From assembly GCF_020329485.1 (NCBI RefSeq), contig NZ_JAGKJI010000017.1, forward strand, positions 1 to 64,000: 64,000 nucleotides of DNA, in the 5' to 3' direction. Both the position numbers and the translations under genes were made by a program. Shown here in pieces: positions 24,257 through 33,569 of the stretch (position 1 is its first letter; the number at the start of each line of letters is the position of its first letter). The notes under the pieces were generated by a model, which saw only the letters and a program-made list of their open reading frames with translations, was not told the DNA's origin and made no database searches. The DNA is from Bradyrhizobium cenepequi (GTDB lineage: Bacteria; Pseudomonadota; Alphaproteobacteria; Rhizobiales; Xanthobacteraceae).

Positions 24257-25492
24257 ATGAATTCAACGAGTCGAACAAGCATAAAGGTGTTGGTAGTCGT
24301 GGTCGGCCTCGGCGCGGGGGGCGCCGTGGCCCAGCGACATCTGGCGGCATCGCCATCACAGGTGAATTCCACGAAGGCGGATGGCCCCCCGCGGGTCGAG
24401 GTTGTGCGTCCGCGCCGCGCCACCGTGGCCCAACATCTCCAAACCAATGCCTCCCTCGAAGCCTATGAGGAAGCGGATCTCTTCGCCAAGGCCTCCGGAT
24501 ACCTGTCCGATGTTCGCGTCGATATCGGCGATCACGTGAAGGCTGGTCAAGTGCTCGCGGTGATCGACGTCCCCGAAATGAAGCAGGAGCTTGCCGAAGC
24601 AGAGGCCCAGCTCGAGTCCAAGAAAAGTTCGCTGGAGAGCGCGCGCCGCCAAATAGACCACAACAAGGCAAACCTTGCGCTTCAGAACGCCTTGGCGAAA
24701 GACCGGGAGCAGCTCGGCGAGGGAAGGGGGTTCATCAGCGACCGGACCCTCGATCAGGTGCACGCCAACGCGGACATCGCCAAGGCGGATCTCGGCGTTG
24801 CGGAAGCGAACCGCGCCCTCGCGGCCAACCAGCTCGACGTCGCCGCCGCGACCGTGGAGAAGATCAAGGCGCTACTCGCCTATACGCAGATCGTGGCGCC
24901 TTTCGATGGCGTGGTGGCGCGGCGCCTGGTGAACCGGGGCGATTTGGTCCAGGCCGCCACGGCCACGCGGACGACACCGTCGGCAGGGTCACTGTTCACG
25001 GTGCAGCGAATCGACACGATCCGGGTGTTTTGCGACGTTCCGGAGAACGCCGTACCTCACCTGCACATCGGCGATCCGGCCAACGTCAAGCCGGCTGGAT
25101 TCGACGGTAAGCCGTTCATCGGCAAGGTAACCCGCTTCTCCATGCGTCTCGATCCAGAGACCCGCAACATGCGTACCGAGATTGATCTGTCCAATCCCGA
25201 GGAACGGCTCTATCCTGGCACGTATGCAGAAGTCTCTCTGGAAATGAACCGGCGTCCCGATGCGCTTACCATACCCGCCGCTGCCGTAGGTTCGGATGGC
25301 GACGGCAACTTCGTGTATACCATTTCTGACAATCGGATCACACGTCTCGCCGTTAAGACTGGTCTCACCGATAATGGTCGCGTCGAGGTGACTGCTGGCC
25401 TGCCGGAGGAGGCACCAGTGGTCGCAACCACCAAGGGCGTGCCGCCACTAAGAGCGGCGGTTCTGCCGCAGATGGTCCGCGAGAATTCCTAG
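24257..25492 (+). CDS. RND periplasmic adaptor (membrane fusion protein)
   Basis: 411 aa. N-terminal membrane anchor (IKVLVVVVGLGAGGAVA), then lipoyl half-motif ADLFAKASGYLSDVRVDIGDHVKAGQVLAVID, an alpha-helical hairpin with coiled coil (ELAEAEAQLESKKSSLESARRQ…), second lipoyl half KALLAYTQIVAPFDGVVARRLVNRGDLV, beta-barrel (PENAVPHLHIGD) and membrane-proximal domain (GRVEVTAGLPEEAPVV). It connects the pump at 21011 to an outer-membrane channel. Ribosome site GGCGGAACACG precedes the ATG. Confidence 0.92.
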   Translation: MNSTSRTSIKVLVVVVGLGAGGAVAQRHLAASPSQVNSTKADGPPRVEVVRPRRATVAQHLQTNASLEAYEEADLFAKASGYLSDVRVDIGDHVKAGQVLAVIDVPEMKQELAEAEAQLESKKSSLESARRQIDHNKANLALQNALAKDREQLGEGRGFISDRTLDQVHANADIAKADLGVAEANRALAANQLDVAAATVEKIKALLAYTQIVAPFDGVVARRLVNRGDLVQAATATRTTPSAGSLFTVQRIDTIRVFCDVPENAVPHLHIGDPANVKPAGFDGKPFIGKVTRFSMRLDPETRNMRTEIDLSNPEERLYPGTYAEVSLEMNRRPDALTIPAAAVGSDGDGNFVYTISDNRITRLAVKTGLTDNGRVEVTAGLPEEAPVVATTKGVPPLRAAVLPQMVRENS

Positions 25493-25570
25493 TTGAAGAA
25501 ATACGCGGTCAACTAGGGTCTGTTGGGATTCAGGATTCTCATTCGAGCTTGGCTGTGATTCAAGCTTCGG

Positions 25571-25939
25571 ATGGAACGATTCGTTTTGACTGACGCCCAA
25601 TGGGCGAAGATGGAGCCGCTTTGTCTGGGCAAACCGAGCGACCCCGGACGCAGCGGCAAGGACAACCGGCTGTTTGTCGAGGCGGTGCTATGGATCGCCC
25701 GCACGGGCAGCCCGTGGCGCGATCTGCCTCGCGCTTTCGGCCATTGGAACAGCGTGTACACGCGCTTCCGCGACTGGGCGAAGGCGAATATCTGGAAGCG
25801 GCTGTTCGACGCCGTCTCCGATGATCCCGACTTGGAATACGCTATGGTCGACGCCACCATCGTCAAGGTCCACCGCCACGGACAGGGCGCAAAAGGGGGA
25901 CTCAAAGCCAGGCCATCGGGTGCTCGAAAGGCGGCATGA
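25571..25939 (+). CDS. IS5/IS427 transposase, first frame
   Basis: 122 aa. N-terminal part of the DDE transposase: LTDAQWAKMEPLCLG, NRLFVEAVLWIARTGSPWRDLP, FGHWNSVYTRFRDWAK and the first catalytic Asp in YAMVDATIVKVHRHG. It ends just after the A4G5 run (near 25891) where a -1 shift would join it to the second frame, as is usual in this group. Confidence 0.9.
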   Translation: MERFVLTDAQWAKMEPLCLGKPSDPGRSGKDNRLFVEAVLWIARTGSPWRDLPRAFGHWNSVYTRFRDWAKANIWKRLFDAVSDDPDLEYAMVDATIVKVHRHGQGAKGGLKARPSGARKAA

Positions 25940-26322
25940 CCACCAAAATCCTGGCGCTCACTGATGCGCTCGGCAATCTCGTGCGCTTCGTGCTTCTGCC
26001 GGGACAGCGCTTCGACACGGTCGGCGTGCCGCCGCTCATCGAGGGATTGGCCTTCGACGCGCTGATCGCCGACAAGGCGTTCGACAGCAACGCCATCATC
26101 GCCGAACTCGATGCGCGCGGCGCCAAGGTCGTCATCTCCCAGCATCCGCGCCGCGCGAGACCTCTCACCGTCGACCAGGAAATGTACAAATGGCGGCATC
26201 TGATCGAAAACTTCTTCTGCAAGCTCAAGGAATTCAAGCGTATCCCACTGCGCGCTGACAAGACCGATCAAAGCTTCGCAGCCATGATCCATCTCCCGGC
26301 TGCCGTGATAAACTCACGATGA
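25936..26322 (+). CDS. IS5/IS427 transposase, second frame
   Basis: 128 aa starting at GGMTTKILALTDALG. It carries the second catalytic region ALIADKAFDSNAI (Asp) and the third with KWRHLIENFFCKLKEFKRI (Glu). Upstream the same frame continues without a stop back to the A4G5 run near 25891, so a fused protein by -1 frameshifting is expected. The two frames overlap by 4 bp (ATGA). Confidence 0.9.
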   Translation: MTTKILALTDALGNLVRFVLLPGQRFDTVGVPPLIEGLAFDALIADKAFDSNAIIAELDARGAKVVISQHPRRARPLTVDQEMYKWRHLIENFFCKLKEFKRIPLRADKTDQSFAAMIHLPAAVINSR

Positions 26323-26339
26323 ATCCCAACAGACCCTAG

Positions 26340-26616
26340 TCCACCTAATTCCCTGTTGCGTCCGGAAAAATCCCTTTTCCTCGAACTGTCTTCCCTGTTC
26401 ATCCGAGTAGGGAAATGCTCGAAAAGTCGCTGCGGCACAGCGGTTTCCGGCTCCGAGATCGTCTCCCAGACCTCTAAAACCGCGAATTTCCCTGTAAAAT
26501 TCCCTTGTTTAGCAGGGAATCTGCGCGGAGACAGGTGCGATCAGCACTGCGTCGCCAACCATCTTCAAGTACTTCTAGTTTCGATTTCGTGCGCAATGAT
26601 TTGAATCACGGCGGCC
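26340..26616. other. Spacer with TTCCCT/AGGGAA hairpins
   Basis: No gene. Repeated TCCCT/AGGGA words and a small hairpin TTCCCT-TGTTTAGC-AGGGAA near 26501-26520. Nature unknown. Confidence 0.35.
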
Positions 26617-27108
26617 ATGTCCGTCGATGTCAAGGCCTACGCTAAGGACGTCGAGGAACAGATAAAGCAAATCCGCGACGATCTTGCGCCCCTCGAATCA
26701 TCCGATGAGCCAGCGCCCCTTATGGATATCGAACTTCACCAAGCCTTCCTCTCGCATTTTCAACAGGAGGGATTGGCAAGTTTCCTCATTCACGACACTG
26801 GCGCGTTTCATGACTTCGTAGACTTTAAGCGGCCTCTCGCGGAGCGCGTTCAGGATATTTTCTCGATCATTCAGCACAACTGGACTCCTACAGTCATTAC
26901 GGAATCATTGAGGATACGAAAGCTGGTCTTCCGTAACTACTCGCTCAATATTCTCGGTCTTGCTCTTGATGCGGTATCTAAGCCGCCCGTCTGCCTCAAC
27001 GGGCATACGCCGAACGACGGTGTAAATCATCGACGGATCAGTTGCGGAACGACCTTGTGGTCCTTGGGGCTGGTGGTGAACGTCTTCATTGAGCTTGTAG
27101 GCATGTGA
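26617..27108 (+). CDS. Hypothetical protein, C-terminal third probably junk
   Basis: 163 codons. The first ca. 105 residues look protein-like (VKAYAKDVEEQIKQIRDDLAP helix, LHQAFLSHFQQEG, FVDFKRPLAERVQDIF). From about residue 97 on it is antisense to the small gene at 26905-27111, which has a better ribosome site and a recognisable family pattern. Probably a gene truncated by a recombination near 26905. Function unknown. Confidence 0.4.
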   Translation: MSVDVKAYAKDVEEQIKQIRDDLAPLESSDEPAPLMDIELHQAFLSHFQQEGLASFLIHDTGAFHDFVDFKRPLAERVQDIFSIIQHNWTPTVITESLRIRKLVFRNYSLNILGLALDAVSKPPVCLNGHTPNDGVNHRRISCGTTLWSLGLVVNVFIELVGM

Positions 27109-27111
27109 CAT
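26905..27111 (-). CDS. Small conserved rhizobial protein (YRIKS motif)
   Basis: 68 aa, MSHAYKLNEDVHHQP with a C-terminal half MPVEADGRLRYRIKS followed by ENIERVVTEDQL. It follows the pattern of a ca. 65-aa protein widespread in rhizobia (RLLP-x-EG-x-x-x-YRIKS-x-x-E-x-x-ERVVKE). A beta-barrel-like small protein is likely; function unknown. Strong ribosome site AGGGGAAGG before the ATG. Confidence 0.65.
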   Translation of the reverse strand: MSHAYKLNEDVHHQPQGPQGRSATDPSMIYTVVRRMPVEADGRLRYRIKSKTENIERVVTEDQLSYPQ

Positions 27112-27694
27112 ATGCCTTCCCCTGAGAGTCAGGGCTGCTCTAGCGTAGACCTTGCTGTGATGCAACGCACCTATTGCTACTCCAGCGAGGCTCGCACTTA
27201 GATTCGTTGGCCCATCTACGCGGCGCACACGCGTGAGAAAAGAGGTGGGGCAAATGCATGAGGTTCCCTCTCTGCCCATCTTCGCAGCCATTCTAAGACC
27301 GGCGCAACGATACCGCTGCACCAATTACCGAACCCCATCGCGATACGGCGTGATCGGCACGGAAGGACTGATAGTCAGGTGGTCGGGGACGACGATGTCG
27401 GATGCGCGGGTGAAGTGTGTGCCCAACACCATGATCATGGGCGTACGCTGGGGAACGCGTAGTGCATTTCGAATCCGACCCCGAAGCTTCATTCGAATTA
27501 CATCCGGTTTACAGCTTCGAGATGGCCCGCCAAGCGGCCAAATACAACCTATAAGCCGACTTGATCGGACAAATGCGCACATTCTGCGAGAAAGCGATAG
27601 CTATTCGTCACTTTCTGATCGAGGCGTCGTCCGACTGCTGCCGCCGGCGGGTATGAGGTAATGACCGACGAAGAAATGATCGAAAGCGCATCGC
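27112..27694. other. No convincing gene; one 38-codon scrap
   Basis: A start-less frame ending near 27553 reads GERVVHFESDPEASFELHPVY and looks like the tail of a small protein. Otherwise nothing supportable. Confidence 0.3.
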
Positions 27695-27991
27695 ATGAGT
27701 GAAACCCCGATTGACCTCGACAAGCACCGTGGCATGGCCGCGCAAAAAGCCACCGATATCCGTCGCGTGCTCGCCGACGTCGAGACCAGTACAAAACGGC
27801 TGCGCGATCATCAGGCGGCTGTCGAGCGCCAGCTGCTTGCCGTGCCGGCGACCTCCTGGCCCGAGGCGGTCGCAAGAGCGCGTTACGTTCTGAACCTGTA
27901 TGCAGCGGACCTCGCGCCGACCGATATGCATCACCGCGATCTGGTGACGGCGGTGCTTGCCGACCTCACCCGGCTCGCTGGTGAGGGCTGA
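27695..27991 (+). CDS. Small helical hypothetical protein
   Basis: 98 aa, mostly helical: QKATDIRRVLADVETSTKRLRDHQAAVERQLLA, then WPEAVARARYVLNLYA and DLVTAVLADLTRLAGEG. The codon use and composition fit a real gene of this genome. No membrane segment. A predicted coiled coil spans ca. residues 18-50. Function unknown. Confidence 0.55.
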   Translation: MSETPIDLDKHRGMAAQKATDIRRVLADVETSTKRLRDHQAAVERQLLAVPATSWPEAVARARYVLNLYAADLAPTDMHHRDLVTAVLADLTRLAGEG

Positions 27992-28414
27992 ACGAACCGA
28001 GTGCTATCCCTTACTAGCTGAAAGCGTCATCCTCTGCGTTCGATGCAGCATCGAACGACCCAACTGAAAGCGTCCGATGCAAAATCTTTCGCCTCGTCAC
28101 GTCAAGACTGACGAATCGCTTCGCCTCGGTGTGGTGTCCGGTTGGTATTCCACGAAGGTCAGCGGAACATTCGTGTCGGACCGCACGATACCGAAGCCGA
28201 CTGTCTGCGCAAGATTGCGGAGATCGACCCTCCGCAGGTCAGGAAGAAATGACCATCATAGGAGCGTGCGCTATCGCTGCTCCATCAGCCGGGAGGCAGA
28301 CCGAATGGCGCTCGCACGAGGCGTGATAATCCGGACTGCACCATCAAGAAATATGCTCCGTGGGGGCTCCCGGCGGGCCAGCCGTTACCCCCCGGGCGAC
28401 GATAGCCGAACTTG
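27992..28414. other. Spacer with a short protein tail
   Basis: CTGAAAGCGTC occurs twice around a TCGATGCAGCATCGA palindrome (28040-28054). A start-less frame ending at ca. 28250 (HDTEADCLRKIAEIDPPQ) may be the tail of a decayed small protein. Confidence 0.3.
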
Positions 28415-28645
28415 CTAGCTCAACAAAGTGCGGACCTTCTTCTCGGCGTCATAGATTTCGACCTGAAGCATCGGATAAGCCGACTTCAGCGCGCGACCGG
28501 CGGCTTCTGCACCGTCGGTCGTGTCAAACTCCGACTTGAAATGGCCGTCGACAATTGTCGCAAATCCTTCGACAGGGGGCCGGTCGGCTCGCATTGCTTT
28601 CTTCGGCTCTGGCTCGTCAATAGAGAGAATGGGCTTTTTCATCAT
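28415..28645 (-). CDS. Small conserved hypothetical protein
   Basis: 76 aa. N-terminal basic/Pro segment, then FATIVDGHFKSEFDTTDGAEAAGRALKSAYPMLQVEIYDAEKKVRT, an alpha/beta pattern seen in small proteins of Bradyrhizobium. Ribosome site AAAGGAAC before tandem ATGs (28645, 28642). Function unknown. Confidence 0.6.
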   Translation of the reverse strand: MMKKPILSIDEPEPKKAMRADRPPVEGFATIVDGHFKSEFDTTDGAEAAGRALKSAYPMLQVEIYDAEKKVRTLLS

Positions 28646-29263
28646 TGTTCCTTTTACGATGCCGCGATCATGATTCTGCTGGAGACCTTCGAGCCTTGAT
28701 CGTGTAGCTTGCTACCACAAGAGCTGCCATGCTCTTTTGCGGCTGCCGCTTGGCCGTCGTTCAGCTGATCCGGGTCAAGGCAACCAGTGGAATGCCGGCG
28801 GCAAGGGCTCACGGACGAGTTCACTCACCACTGGATAATCATCAGACCGAGGAAAGCCGGCACCATGATTGGAGGGACAAGGCACTCATGCAGTTTGAAT
28901 TTTTGGATGGTGGACATACCGACCGCCCTCTCTTTGTGGCGGGAGTAAAGGTCTCTCGGTCACCGATAGCAGCCAAGGGTGGACGGTGACAGCTACAGCA
29001 GACGCCCTTTCTTGCGCGATGTCGAGAAATCGCTGAGGCAGTGGCGGTTGCGCCGTTTCCACTATATTGACCGCGCATCGCGCGAAGCTTGCTATCGGGT
29101 GCCCGAGTATCCATATGATCGATAGCGTCACCGGTTTCCTGCAAGAAGGCGTGTCCGGAGACGCGACGCCTTAGCGGCACAACCTTAGCCACGCAAATCG
29201 TAGTCGGCGATATCGAGCAGCGGCACGTCGTTCCGGCGTGCGCGTCACGCGTCAGGACAACCT
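28646..29263. other. No clear gene
   Basis: A 116-codon minus-strand frame (28842-29192) begins MAKVVPLRRRVS but is Ser/Arg-rich further on and lacks a family pattern. I do not support it as a gene. Confidence 0.3.
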
Positions 29264-29473
29264 ATGCCCATCGAACACGCGTCCGTGCGGGCTATGCACA
29301 AGCCCTGGGGCGTCAGCGATCTCCAGCCATGGAGCGACATCGACGGCACGAGTGACGCCGTGGGAGAGCTGTGGTTCGAGCGGGCCGATAAGAACGCGCC
29401 TGTCCCTGCGCTGCTGCTCAAGCTGTTATTCACAAGCGGGCCATTGTCGCTTCCAAAAACAGTATCCGTATGA
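29264..29473 (+). pseudogene. N-terminal fragment of class I phosphomannose isomerase
   Basis: MHKPWGVSDLQPWSDID, VGELWFERADKNAP and ALLLKLLFTSGPLS follow the N-terminus of ManA-type isomerases (substrate- and zinc-binding cupin protein). The reading breaks exactly where SIQVHPDD, the first zinc-ligand motif, should follow. About 70 of ca. 300 residues remain. Confidence 0.6.
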
Positions 29474-29796
29474 GGTGGCGTGCGGTCCTGCGTCCGCCAC
29501 CATCAACAGCGGTGACGCGGTTGCCTTTGTACGTCTGGATCGCAATTTCCCCGGCAAGGGAGTCAATAGTCCGGGCATGCGGGTGCTCCTGTTCGAGGGT
29601 GATGTCGGATCGGGTCACACCACTGCTGGCCTCGGCAGGATAGTAAGTAAGTCCGCAGCTCCATCAGCCGTCTGTACTCTGCATCACACCTCTCAGCGCG
29701 GCAGATTGCCGCGAAATCTCGTATAGAAGCTACGCTATCTGAAATACGGTAGGCCTCAGCGGGCCACGCTCACCGCACCGATTTATGGCCCGCCCT
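29474..29796. other. No gene seen
   Basis: Junction DNA between the isomerase fragment and the ligase pseudogene; only unconvincing frames on both strands. Confidence 0.3.
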
Positions 29797-30390
29797 TCAG
29801 AACTGATCTTGCACGCGCCGAAACGCCGGATGCTTCGGGTTCTTGACCTTGACCCAGTGGGTACAGCGGCCCGCGAGGTAGGCGCGCCCGCTGTGCTTTG
29901 AGACCAAGCCCTCCAGTCCCATCAAGCAGGCATGTCGAAACAGGTCCGGGCCGATTGTGCCTTGCTCATAGGGGGCAGCGTGGATGCCCTAGGTTCGGCG
30001 AGCGAGCAGTCGCGCAAGACGGACTTGCACATTGACAATGGCAGTCGCCGATGATCGTCGCCGTCACCCCGCCAGCATGTCGAAGGCGTAGAACTGGACC
30101 TCGCCATCGTAGCGCCCGAATGCAACACGGCGAAGTCGGACGGGCCCGTCGACATTGAGCACCACGGCCTCGCCGTCGAGGACGAGGCTGGACTTGAACT
30201 TGCGCGCGGTCTCGACAATCCAGGGATAGCGGTCGGTCCAGTTGTGGCCGCCTCTGCTGTTCAGCCGCACGCGGTCGCGCTCGCGGATGACCATCATCCG
30301 GTAGCCGTCATTCTTGATTTCGCGGAACGAGTCCGGGCCAGATGGGACATCGTCGGCTTTGACCGGCAGGGCGATTCCAAATGCCTGCTC
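29797..30390 (-). pseudogene. ATP-dependent DNA ligase, broken
   Basis: Minus strand: PVKADDVPSGPDSFREIKNDGYRMMV (motif I, nucleotidyl Lys in EIKNDGYR), RVRLNSRGGHNWTDRYPWIVE, SLVLDGEAVVL (motif III), VQFYAFDMLAG. Then a stop/frameshift near 30063, and later GLEGLVSKHSGRAYLAGR (motif IV) with HWVKVKNPKHPAF (motif V). The N-terminus is also out of frame. Related to the LigD ligase domain; an intact paralogue is at 35837-36760. Confidence 0.7.
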
Positions 30391-30496
30391 ATAGAGGCGT
30401 ATATATAAGAATGGACGATTTGCGAATCCGGTTTACTGACGGCCAGCCGCCGACCGGCTGGAATGCTTGCCGATCGTCATCGCTGAGGCTTTGGTT

Positions 30497-30821
30497 ATGC
30501 GTTCCTCGCCCTCGATTATCCCAGGGGCCGACCGGGATATCTATCTGGTGCTCGACGACCACGGGCGATGCCTCGGTCGGGCGTGGCCCGAAATGAGCGA
30601 AGAGGACACTGACCGGGAAACGTTGCTCCGCCACCTGATGGAGGGGCAGTATCACAACCCGATCCGGATCGTCAGTTTCAACACCAGCGAGGGCTGGTGG
30701 CAAGACGCCTCGGAGGAGATCGCCGCCGCGCTGCGCCGGACGCGGCGAGGTCCCGCCGACGCTGGAGGACTTTCTGGAACGGCACGGCCACCGCGTCGAT
30801 ATCCAGCTTTCGCTGCTCTAA
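30497..30821 (+). pseudogene. Conserved hypothetical protein with a frameshift
   Basis: MRSSPSIIPGADRDIYLVLD, GRAWPEMSEEDTDRETLLRHL and NPIRIVSFNTSEGWWQDASEEIA match the layout of a small conserved rhizobial protein. Near 30745 the frame must shift to continue EVPPTLEDFLERHGHRVDIQL, its natural C-terminus ending at 30821. A single-base shift, so possibly a recent lesion or a sequence error. Function unknown. Confidence 0.5.
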
Positions 30822-30832
30822 CCGGAAGCCGG

Positions 30833-31024
30833 TTAACTGACCTTGCTGCCGGACGGCCAGCTCCGTCGCACAAGCCGGACCCGCTCGATGCGCCCGCATT
30901 CCTCGCAGCGATATTGAATGATGTCCTTGCTGTCGTGGCCGGGGCTACTCCTCTCGAGCCGCATCGTCTTCTTGCAGATGATGCAGGAAATCAGCGTGAG
31001 CAGCGGGGTGCGATCGTCATTCAC
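30833..31024 (-). CDS. Small zinc-ribbon protein
   Basis: About 63 aa from GTG 31024: ISCIICKKTMRLE, then DIIQYRCEECGRIERVRLVRRS. Two CxxC knuckles (CIIC, CEEC) 20-odd residues apart form a zinc ribbon, as in a small family common in Bradyrhizobium. The exact start is uncertain; the frame is open upstream to 31135. Function unknown, perhaps nucleic-acid or protein binding. Confidence 0.55.
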   Translation of the reverse strand: MNDDRTPLLTLISCIICKKTMRLERSSPGHDSKDIIQYRCEECGRIERVRLVRRSWPSGSKVS

Positions 31025-31064
31025 GGCTTTCTCTCGACCCAGTCTGAAAAGCACGAGCTGCCGT

Positions 31065-31403
31065 TCATCGCGACTGCGGTGTTCGCGTCTGTGACGTTTT
31101 GAATTGCCACCGCGCCGAACGGCTTTTGCCTTCACGCGCGACTACGCCGGCTTTTTCCGGCCGCCACAGACTTATGGTCAGCGAAGTGACCTTGCTGCGC
31201 AGCGTTTCGTGAATGGATATGTCATGGCCGAGTTTCAGCATTTCCCGCACAATGGCTTCTGCTGTCATCGGCCCGTGCTCCGCAAGAATCTGGCGCACCT
31301 GACGCCGAGCTTGATCTGGCCGACCGACTTGATGATATCCGCTCTTTTGTCCGTGTTGATGATCCTGTTGTAGGCGGCCGAGGGCCGCAGCTAGCGAGGC
31401 CAT
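31065..31403 (-). CDS. Winged-helix-like hypothetical protein
   Basis: 112 aa. The second half reads VRQILAEHGPMTAEAIVREMLKLGHDISIHETLRSKVTSLTISL then KAGVVAREGKSRSARWQ: helix, turn-helix and a wing-like end, a layout often seen in short DNA-binding proteins. The N-terminus abuts the IS5 remnant at 31404, so the gene may have lost its original start or promoter. Function unknown. Confidence 0.45.
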   Translation of the reverse strand: MASLAAALGRLQQDHQHGQKSGYHQVGRPDQARRQVRQILAEHGPMTAEAIVREMLKLGHDISIHETLRSKVTSLTISLWRPEKAGVVAREGKSRSARWQFKTSQTRTPQSR

Positions 31404-31905
31404 GTCGGACAATCCTGATTTCGAATATCTGATCGTCGATTCCAGCATCGACCGAGCCCATCAGCCCGCTGCCGCGGCAAAAAAGTCTGAAAGTCAAGCG
31501 CTCGGCCGCTCGCGCGGTGGTCTGATCACCAAGATCCATATGGCCGTTCGGGGGGCTCAGATCTCCGGTGCGGTTCACGCTGACCGCAGGTCAGAAGAGC
31601 GATGCACCGCAAGCCGCTGCATTAATCGAGGGATTACCTGCCGAGGTCGTCATGGCCGACACGGCTTATGACGCCGATCATTTGCGCCGGCCATCGCCGC
31701 CAAGGGGCGGTCGCCCGTCATGCCCAACCGTCACGAGCCCTCAAACATCTTTCTCGACAAGCATCTTTACGCCCAGCACCATCTCGTGGAGTGCTGCTTC
31801 AGCGATCTCAAGCAATTCCGCCGTGTCGCCACCCGCTTCGAAAAGACAGCCCGAAACTATCGCGCGGTCGTTACCCTCGCAGCCATCATACGTCTGACTG
31901 TCTGA
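31404..31905 (+). pseudogene. IS5-family transposase remnant (C-terminal two thirds)
   Basis: MSDNPDFEYLIVDSSIDRAHQ (first catalytic Asp), GRSRGGLITKIHMAV, then in a second frame RFTLTAGQKSDAPQAAALIEG and VVMADTAYDADHLRR (second Asp), and in a third frame HHLVECCFSDLKQFRRVATR (Glu) with YRAVVTLAAII. The 5' third and both terminal repeats are missing and at least two frameshifts separate the pieces. Distinct from the intact element at 25517. Confidence 0.8.
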
Positions 31906-31933
31906 GGTGTCGAGCTCCAGATCCTCTGGAAAA

Positions 31934-32056
31934 ATGACCATGCGCCGACCTGGTGACGAACTGGCCCGGATCGCCGAGATCGCCCGCAAGCAGGGCCCGG
32001 TCGGCCCTGGAAGGGTCGAGACCAACGAGCCCTTTCTCGCCAACGGAATCCGTTAG
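31934..32056 (+). other. 40-codon frame of unknown nature
   Basis: MTMRRPGDELARIAEIARKQ then GPVGPGRVETNEPFLANG. It looks protein-like but has no family I recognise. It lies between two transposase remnants and may be the end of a decayed gene. Confidence 0.25.
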
Positions 32057-32153
32057 CCACGGACCAACCGAGCGCCCACTCCTATGTACGACCAGACGGT
32101 CTGGATCATGTCGATGCCGAAGGTTGGCAGGGAAGACAGAAGACCACACGCTC

Positions 32154-32262
32154 GTGGAGAAGACCCCTGATGCCGATCTGTTGCGCGAGATGATTGCGGC
32201 CCAGCGTCTGATGGAGCTGGAAGTCGAAGGCCAGACCGGGGCGGCCTATGGCGAAAAGAACC
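32154..32262 (+). pseudogene. IS256-family transposase N-terminal scrap
   Basis: TPDADLLREMIAAQRLMELE then VEGQTGAAYGEKN matches the conserved start of IS256/mutator-type transposases (DADLLREMI…RLMELEVE-x-x-TGA-x-YGEK). It is joined directly to the truncated lysR gene at 32263, marking the deletion end-point. Confidence 0.65.
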
Positions 32263-33031
32263 CCCCCTGCTGCATCGCACGACGCGCAGCGTTGCGCTGA
32301 CAGAGGCCGGAGGGCGCCTGCTGGCGCGGTTGCGTCCACTGCTCGACGAGCTTGACGCGGCGATCGAGTCGGTGAACGCGCACCGCGACAACCCGGCCGG
32401 GCACCTGAGGCTGACCATTCAGCCACTACTGGCGCACTTTGTGCTAGCGCCATTGCTTGCACGATTTCTGGAGGAATATCCGGAAATCACGCTCGAGATC
32501 TCGGTCCAGTCAGCCTTGACCGACATCGTTGCCGGGCGCTACGACGCCGGCATTCGCGTCGGCAGCCGCCTTGCCCGGGACATGATCGCAGTCCGAATCA
32601 CCGGCAACGTGCGCTATGTTGTCGTCGCTTCGCCAGGCTATGTGGAGCGCCGTGGCTCTCCGCGGAGATCATCTGACCTCTACTCGCATAGTTGCATTCG
32701 ACTTCGGCCAGCTGCCGGCGGGTTTATTCCATGGAAATTTATTAGTGAGGGCAAGGCCGCTGAGGTCGAGGTGAGGGGACCGCTTATCGCAGATGACCCG
32801 GAGCTGGTGGTCCGCGCCGCACTTGATGGCATCGGAATCGCCTACATCGACGAAGATTGCGTGGCTCCCATGATCGCCGACGGGCGCCTGATCCGCCTGT
32901 TTGAGAATGCTATCCTGCCGACTGCCGAGGGGTCCTTTCTGTACTATCCAGGCCGACGGCAAGACTCCGCGGCTCTCAAGGCGCTCATTGCTTTTCTTCG
33001 CACGAACTTGCGCCGGGAAACTGAGAAGTGA
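32263..33031 (+). pseudogene. LysR-family regulator lacking its DNA-binding domain
   Basis: LLHRTTRSVALTEAGGRLLARL (the end of the LysR wHTH and linker helix) followed by the full periplasmic-binding-like effector domain: GHLRLTIQPLLAHFVLAPLL, LEEYPEITLEISV, DIVAGRYDAGIRVG, VVVASPGYVERRG, GIGIAYIDEDCVAPMIADGRLIRL. The first ca. 55 residues (helix-turn-helix) have been replaced by an IS256 transposase scrap. TTG at 32330 could start a truncated product, but it could not bind DNA. Confidence 0.75.
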
Positions 33032-33569
33032 GCCGCTCTCGGATTCGCGTTACTTTCTGCTGCTCGGAAATAGCGTGCATCGTGCGATTCCCATCCTTGC
33101 GTCGAACGCCTGAGGTAGAGTTTAGGATACAGCCGCAAAAGGATGCTGTTGCCGGCGGATCGAGTTGACTTGTCGTCAAACGAAGCCGCTGTGGCAGCTT
33201 CGACTAGCTTGCGGTCGAGTGGCAGCGCTCGCCTCTCTAGTCGGACCTGGCAACTGACGGCGGTATCGGATCTCGGACGTGGAGTTATCCACCAATGCGT
33301 AGGGTTGGCAGAAGCCCAATGCTAGGAGCCTTGATCCTTCTGTACCCTCCAGTCTGTCGCGAAAAAGGACTCCGGCGCTCGCTATTCGTCGGTGCGTCTG
33401 GGGCGGTCCTCGGTAAATCTCGCTTTCCGACCCAGCCTCGGCGGGACGGCGAAAGCTAACAAGCGCTTGCAGTTCGGGTATATGGGCTCAACTATCTCAT
33501 CAGTCATTGTCGATGTTGAACCAAAGCCCGCGCGCACTTGGATCAACCTATTCCTCCAACTATTCGGCG
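33032..33569. other. No clear gene
   Basis: Short frames on both strands only. On the minus strand the piece near 33400-33470 (CKRLLAFAVPPRLGRKARF) may belong to the same decayed stretch as the IS66 scrap that follows. Confidence 0.3.

Larger units (their letters stand above)
25513..26339. mobile_element. Complete IS5/IS427-group insertion sequence with CTAG target duplication
   Basis: 819-bp element (25517-26335) bounded by perfect inverted repeats GGTCTGTTGGGATTCA / TGAATCCCAACAGACC and flanked on both sides by CTAG (25513-25516 and 26336-26339), a 4-bp target duplication. Two overlapping frames encode the transposase. Ends and duplication are intact, so the insertion is recent. It landed about 20 bp after the stop of the RND adaptor gene. 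Confidence 0.9.

Noticed and set aside
26340..26616. CRISPR-like short repeats (TTCCCT/AGGGAA words)
   Set aside because: Words are too short and irregularly spaced; no repeat-spacer periodicity. No CRISPR array was seen anywhere in the window.
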